Assembly: GCF_902499075.1 (NCBI RefSeq)
Contig: NZ_CABVPP010000067.1
Coordinates: 1-36,001 of the forward strand
Length of the DNA stretch: 36,001 bases
Source: Burkholderia pseudomultivorans
GTDB taxonomy: Bacteria; Pseudomonadota; Gammaproteobacteria; Burkholderiales; Burkholderiaceae
Reading direction: 5' to 3'
Notes under the pieces: generated by a model
The model's database searches: none
What the model was told of the DNA's origin: nothing
The model's input: the letters and a program-made list of their open reading frames with translations, nothing else
In this document: positions 33,037 to 36,001 of the stretch, in pieces
Layout: each line of letters starts with the position of its first letter
Position numbering within the stretch: position 1 is the stretch's first letter
Position numbers and translations under genes: made by a program

Positions 33037-34065
33037 ATGATGGAAAGCGTCGATCTCGATGTACTGAAATCCAGCGCGCGCTGGCTCGAAGAAGGGCGGC
33101 GCGTGCTGCTCGTGACGGTCGTCAAGACCTGGGGCTCGTCGCCGCGCCCGGAAGGCGCGATGCTCGCGGTGCGCGAGGACGGGCTGGTCGTCGGCTCGGT
33201 GTCCGGCGGCTGCATCGAGGACGACCTGATCGCCCGCGTGCATGCGAGCGGCATCGCGCCCGACGCGCGCCCGGAAGCCGTGAAATACGGCGTGACGGCC
33301 GAGGAAGCGCACCGCTTCGGGCTGCCGTGCGGCGGCACGATCCAGCTCGTGATGGAGCCGCTCACGCGCGACAGCGGGATCGCGGCGCTCTGCGCGGAAA
33401 TCGAGGCCGGCCGCCTCGTCACGCGCACGATGACGCTCGCCACCGGCCGCGCGTCGCTGTCGCCCGCGCTGGCGACCGACGGGCTCGCCTTCGACGGCGA
33501 ACGGCTCGTGACGATCCACGGCCCGCGCTTCCGGATGCTCGTGATCGGCGCGGGGCAGCTGTCGCGCTATCTGTGCCAGATCGCGGTCGGGCTCGACTAC
33601 CAGGTGACGGTGTGCGACCCGCGCGTCGAATACACGGACGGGTGGGACGTGCCGGGCACGCGCGTCGTGCATACGATGCCCGACGACACCGTGCTCGACA
33701 TGAAGCTCGATGCGCGCTCGGCGGTGATCGCGCTCACGCACGATCCGAAGCTCGACGACCTCGCGCTGATGGAGGCGCTGAAAACGCCCGCGTTCTACGT
33801 CGGCGCGCTCGGCTCGCGGCGCAACAACGCGGCGCGGCGCGAGCGGCTGCGCGAATTCGACCTGAACGAAGCGGAACTGGCGCGCCTGCACGGGCCGGCC
33901 GGCATCTACATCGGCAGCCGGACGCCGCCGGAAATCGCGATCTCGATCCTCGCGGAAGTCACGGCCGCGAAGAACAACGTGTCGCTGCCGACGATCCTGC
34001 AGGTCGAAGGCGCGAAGGCCGCGCGCGAAATCGCCGCGAACGGCGGCACGGCCTGCGGGCTCTGA
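33037..34065 (+). CDS. XdhC/CoxI family protein (molybdoenzyme maturation factor)
   Basis: A 342-residue cytosolic protein of the XdhC family, which binds molybdenum cofactor, promotes its sulfuration and inserts it into xanthine dehydrogenase-type enzymes. The N-terminal XdhC_CoxI domain has TWGSSPRPEGAMLAV and GSVSGGCIEDDL (53-64), with the cysteine C59 typical of the family, then CGGTIQLVMEP. The C-terminal Rossmann domain has MLVIGAGQLS (167-176), ALTHDPKLDD, YVGALGSRRNN and IGSRTPPEIAISILAE. The start has two adjacent ATGs with AGGAACAG upstream. No molybdoenzyme genes adjoin it, so it is an orphan whose client lies elsewhere. Confidence 0.88.
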   Translation: MMESVDLDVLKSSARWLEEGRRVLLVTVVKTWGSSPRPEGAMLAVREDGLVVGSVSGGCIEDDLIARVHASGIAPDARPEAVKYGVTAEEAHRFGLPCGGTIQLVMEPLTRDSGIAALCAEIEAGRLVTRTMTLATGRASLSPALATDGLAFDGERLVTIHGPRFRMLVIGAGQLSRYLCQIAVGLDYQVTVCDPRVEYTDGWDVPGTRVVHTMPDDTVLDMKLDARSAVIALTHDPKLDDLALMEALKTPAFYVGALGSRRNNAARRERLREFDLNEAELARLHGPAGIYIGSRTPPEIAISILAEVTAAKNNVSLPTILQVEGAKAAREIAANGGTACGL

Positions 34066-34076
34066 GCGCGCGAAAC

Positions 34077-34115
34077 GCGCCCGCCGTCGCCCGCCGTCGC
34101 CCGCCGCGGCGGGCG
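34077..34115. repeat. 10-bp tandem repeat ending in a palindrome, between convergent genes
   Basis: The unit GCCCGCCGTC occurs twice in a row, then again as GCCCGCCG followed by CGGCGGGC, giving a perfect palindrome at 34099-34114. Each repeat unit could pair with the same right arm, so several alternative stems are possible. It may serve as a terminator for the convergent xdhC-like and PepSY-type genes, though no T-run is present. Confidence 0.5.
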
Positions 34116-34130
34116 CGCAAGGCGCACGCG

Positions 34131-34850
34131 TCAGGCGAGGCCCGCGACGAGCGCGGCGGCGACCGAGCCGGCCACCAGCACGACGCCGACCGTGCGGCGC
34201 TTGTTCAGCTCGGTCCACAGCAGCACGCCGGTCAGCGACAGCAGGATCAGCGAGCCCGCGATCGTGTCCATCAGCAGCACCCAGCCGATCCCCATGCCGA
34301 CGCCGCGATGCAGGCTGTTCAGCGTCGACAGGAACGAGTTGCCGGTGCGCTTCACCGACACGTAGCCGTTGCCGACCCAGTATTCGGCCTGCAGGTTCTG
34401 GTGTGGCCCGAACACGCCGAACTGCCAGTGCTCCGGCTGCATCACGCGCTTGTCGCCCCACGCGACGGCCTGCGCGGGTTCCTTGCGCACGCGGCCCGGA
34501 CGGCCGTCGAAGTGCAGTTCGTGCTGCAGCCATCGGGTCATCGCGGCCGGCGACTTCGGCACCGGATCGGGCAGCGCGATCTGCATCTGCTCGACCTGCG
34601 GTTCGCCGGTCGGAATCTTCAGCGGCGGCGCGCGGTGATTGAGCAGCACGCCGGTCACGCCGAACAGCAGCCCGAGCACCGCCCCCCACAGCCCGACCCA
34701 GCCGTGCACCTTGCGCAGCCACTTGATGAAGGTCGCGCGGCGCGAACGGTGGCGGCGCGCGGACAGTTCCGCGTCGGTCAGCGGACGTGCCGACGGATGC
34801 AGCACGGTGACGCCCGCTCGCGGCGGGTCGATGGTTTCGGGCGCGTTCAC
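34131..34850 (-). CDS. PepSY-associated transmembrane protein, iron-regulated
   Basis: A 239-residue inner-membrane protein of the PepSY-associated TM family (relatives: PiuB and siderophore-reductase-like FsrB/FoxB). TM1 spans about 48-71 (VHGWVGLWGAVLGLLFGVTG), TM2 about 189-212 and TM3 about 221-238, with a periplasmic loop of about 115 residues between the first two. Histidines H49, H72 and H181 sit at the membrane ends, as in haem-binding or reductase members. The start is a GTG at 34850 without a clear Shine-Dalgarno; homology does not support a longer protein. A Fur box overlapping its promoter suggests a role in iron acquisition, perhaps siderophore iron reduction (inference). Confidence 0.8.
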   Translation of the reverse strand: MNAPETIDPPRAGVTVLHPSARPLTDAELSARRHRSRRATFIKWLRKVHGWVGLWGAVLGLLFGVTGVLLNHRAPPLKIPTGEPQVEQMQIALPDPVPKSPAAMTRWLQHELHFDGRPGRVRKEPAQAVAWGDKRVMQPEHWQFGVFGPHQNLQAEYWVGNGYVSVKRTGNSFLSTLNSLHRGVGMGIGWVLLMDTIAGSLILLSLTGVLLWTELNKRRTVGVVLVAGSVAAALVAGLA

Positions 34851-34875
34851 GCGAAAGTATCCATTCGTTCAAAAC

Positions 34876-34910
34876 AACGGGCGGCGCGTGGAGATCGCGC
34901 GCCGCCCGTT
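34876..34910 (-). promoter_or_regulatory. leader hairpin (possible attenuator) before the PepSY-type gene
   Basis: AACGGGCGGCGCG (34876-34888) and its exact complement (34898-34910) form a 13-pair stem with a nine-base loop. On the minus strand it is followed by GTTTTG, a short T-run. It falls inside the expected leader, about 25 bp before the GTG start. Confidence 0.65.
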
Positions 34911-34921
34911 CGACATGAAAA

Positions 34922-34936
34922 TGAGAATGGATATCA
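34922..34936. promoter_or_regulatory. Fur box
   Basis: TGAGAATGGATATCA matches the 7-1-7 Fur consensus TGATAAT-N-ATTATCA at 11 of 14 positions. It overlaps the -10 box of the promoter listed next, the standard geometry for Fur repression by iron. Confidence 0.75.
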
Positions 34937-34961
34937 TTACATAAATTGAGATTGGGCTCAA
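34933..34961 (-). promoter_or_regulatory. sigma-70 promoter of the PepSY-type gene
   Basis: On the minus strand TTGAGC (34956-34961) and AATGAT (34933-34938) are 17 bp apart, each with 4 matches to consensus. The start of transcription would be near 34926, giving a leader of about 75 nt that contains the hairpin. Confidence 0.6.
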
Positions 34962-34970
34962 TGGAAGCCG

Positions 34971-34986
34971 GCCCGTCGCGACGGGC
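34971..34986. repeat. 16-bp perfect palindrome downstream of flhX
   Basis: GCCCGTCGCGACGGGC is fully self-complementary and could form a six-pair stem with a four-base loop. It lies about 120 bp after the flhX stop, without a T-run, so a role in termination is only possible. Confidence 0.4.
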
Positions 34987-35108
34987 TTGACGGCCAAAGA
35001 TGCCGAATTATGCGAGAAGAACGCGCGGCAATGAGCGCATATCGAAGCGAGATGCCGACCGAAAGGCCTTTGTAGTCTTCGCGCGTTTTCCGCACGCGGC
35101 GACCACGC

Positions 35109-35426
35109 TCAGCGCAGCGGCGGCAGCGGAAAGCGCGGCGACGTGTCGTCCGGCCCGGCCTCGGGGCGGTCGAGCGCGTACAGCCACGCGAGCAGGTCCG
35201 CGACGGCCTGGTAGAGCTGCGGCGGAATCCGGTCGTCGAGATCGACCTGCATCAGCAGCGACACCATCTCCGGCGCCGTATGCACGTACAGCCCCGCATC
35301 GTGCGCGCGCGCGACGATCATCTCGGCCAGCGCGCCGTAGCCCTTCGCCACCACGCGCGGCGCGGCGTCGCCGCCTTTCGGGTCGTAGACGAGCGCGGCC
35401 GCGCGCTTGCGGGACGTCATGCTCAT
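35109..35426 (-). CDS. FlhX, FlhB C-terminal-domain-like protein
   Basis: A 105-residue cytosolic protein resembling the C-terminal cytoplasmic domain of the flagellar export switch FlhB, without the membrane part. Matching features are AAALVYDPKGGDAAPRVVAK at the start of the domain, then GALAEMIVARAHDAGLYVH. PEMVSLLMQVDLDDRIPPQL and YQAVADLLAWLYALD follow, as in FlhB. The NPTH autocleavage site lies before this region in FlhB and is absent here, so the protein equals the part left after cleavage. Known relatives can partly replace that fragment. The ATG at 35426 overlaps the fliK stop in an ATGA; a second ATG two codons later is possible. Confidence 0.88.
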   Translation of the reverse strand: MSMTSRKRAAALVYDPKGGDAAPRVVAKGYGALAEMIVARAHDAGLYVHTAPEMVSLLMQVDLDDRIPPQLYQAVADLLAWLYALDRPEAGPDDTSPRFPLPPLR

Positions 35427-36001
35427 CGCGGCGCCTCGTCGTCGGCCGGCGTGCGCGGCCCCGCCCCGCCCGCCGCGCCGCGCGCATAGGCGGTCGCGGC
35501 CGCCTGCGCGGCGAACAGGTCGAATGCGTCGGGCGCATGGTCGACCGCGCGGATCGACAGTCCGCCCAGTTGCAACCCCGACCCTTCGAAGCGCCGGCGC
35601 AGCGCGGCCTCGTGCTGCGTGAGGCGCACGGCGCCCGCATGGTTCGCGCGCAGCCGCGCGACGAGCTGCGCACCGCTGAGCACCAGTTCCGCATCGACCG
35701 TGCCGAGCGACGGCAGCGTCAGCGTCAGGCGCGTGCGCCACGCGATGCCGTCGCCCGCATCGTCGCTGCCGCCGCGCGGTGCGCGGCCGCCCGGATCGTC
35801 GGGCTCGATCGTCCAGTCGAGCCGCGCACCGGGCCACGCGTCGCCCGTCCAGCGGAACTGGTCGGTCGCGAGCGCGTCGAGCTGCTGCCGTACCAGCGGC
35901 ACCGCGGCCGGATGCACGGGCGACGGCGCCTGCGCGTCGGACGACGCGGCGGACAGGTCGGCGGCGCCCGGCGGCCACGCTGCATGCGGCCGCGCGGCCG
36001 C
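35423..36001 (-). CDS. fliK: FliK, flagellar hook-length control protein (C-terminal part; start beyond the window)
   Basis: The frame is open to the window edge, so only the last about 192 residues are seen. This part has the Flg_hook domain: VRQQLDALATDQFRWTGDAW, then DWTIEPDD and RTRLTLTLPSLGTVDAELVL. GAVRLTQHEAALRRRFEGSG and LQLGGLSIRAVDHA follow. In FliK this domain contacts FlhB and switches export from hook to filament substrates; the preceding Ala/Ser/Pro-rich stretch is the end of the ruler region. Its stop overlaps the flhX start (ATGA), giving a functionally meaningful pair of a switch protein and an FlhB-like fragment. Confidence 0.87.
   Translation of the reverse strand, partial: AAARPHAAWPPGAADLSAASSDAQAPSPVHPAAVPLVRQQLDALATDQFRWTGDAWPGARLDWTIEPDDPGGRAPRGGSDDAGDGIAWRTRLTLTLPSLGTVDAELVLSGAQLVARLRANHAGAVRLTQHEAALRRRFEGSGLQLGGLSIRAVDHAPDAFDLFAAQAAATAYARGAAGGAGPRTPADDEAPR

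Noticed and set aside
31299-33443. Long minus-strand open frame (714 codons) opposite the APC permease
   Set aside because: Composition is Arg/His/Asp-rich and it crosses two real genes and an intergenic gap; the permease frame has the membrane helices and family motifs.
32980-34872. Long minus-strand open frame (630 codons) opposite the XdhC-family gene
   Set aside because: It overlaps the PepSY-type gene out of frame and lacks any motif; the plus-strand XdhC domains are complete.

Overview
The window looks like chromosome 1 of a Burkholderia, most likely of the B. cepacia complex. This is inferred from the very high GC content, strong codon-position bias, protein resemblance, and gene content typical of that group (split flagellar loci, MHS transporters, HiPIP, a pxp cluster). 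I saw no phage, insertion sequence, CRISPR array, tRNA or rRNA. Most of it reads as ordinary core chromosome with short intergenic gaps; the most interesting signals are in those gaps.

Layout. (1) 1-1646, plus strand: the end of flgA, then flgM behind a clear sigma-28 promoter, then flgN. (2) 1802-4911: a three-domain M24 aminopeptidase P (minus) divergent from an XRE-cupin regulator (plus). Their spacer carries two near-palindromic operators bracketing a sigma-70 promoter, and the pair recalls the PsdR/MdpA dipeptide module of Pseudomonas. (3) 5061-10121, minus: cca, a GST that overlaps it, an NDUFA9-like NAD(P)-binding protein, a 143-bp inverted-repeat element, and a soluble lytic transglycosylase. 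(4) 10142-14011: 5-formyl-THF cyclo-ligase, a MarR-like regulator (minus), and pxpB-pxpC-pxpA for 5-oxoproline use. (5) 14554-21385, minus: a complete dipeptide ABC importer dppA-B-C-D-F followed by an overlapping TraB/GumN gene. (6) 21728-25874, minus: an MHS-type MFS transporter, a HiPIP, an L-2-hydroxyglutarate oxidase-like flavoprotein, and a Lon-like AAA ATPase without a protease domain. (7) 26105-34065, plus: a nitroreductase, a secreted protein of unknown function, an EEP hydrolase, ferredoxin-NADP reductase, a cytosolic NarX-type kinase with its NarL-type regulator, an APC amino-acid transporter, and an XdhC-family protein. (8) 34131-36001, minus: a Fur-controlled PepSY-type membrane protein, an FlhB C-terminal-like protein (FlhX), and the end of fliK.

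The window therefore begins and ends in flagellar genes. Between them is a block rich in peptide and amino-acid salvage: the M24 peptidase, Dpp importer, PxpABC and APC permease. The XRE-cupin regulator is a plausible controller of part of this block; the operators support this for the peptidase promoter only. Start codons were chosen from ribosome-binding sites, family lengths and overlaps, so many coding regions are shorter than the maximal open frame.
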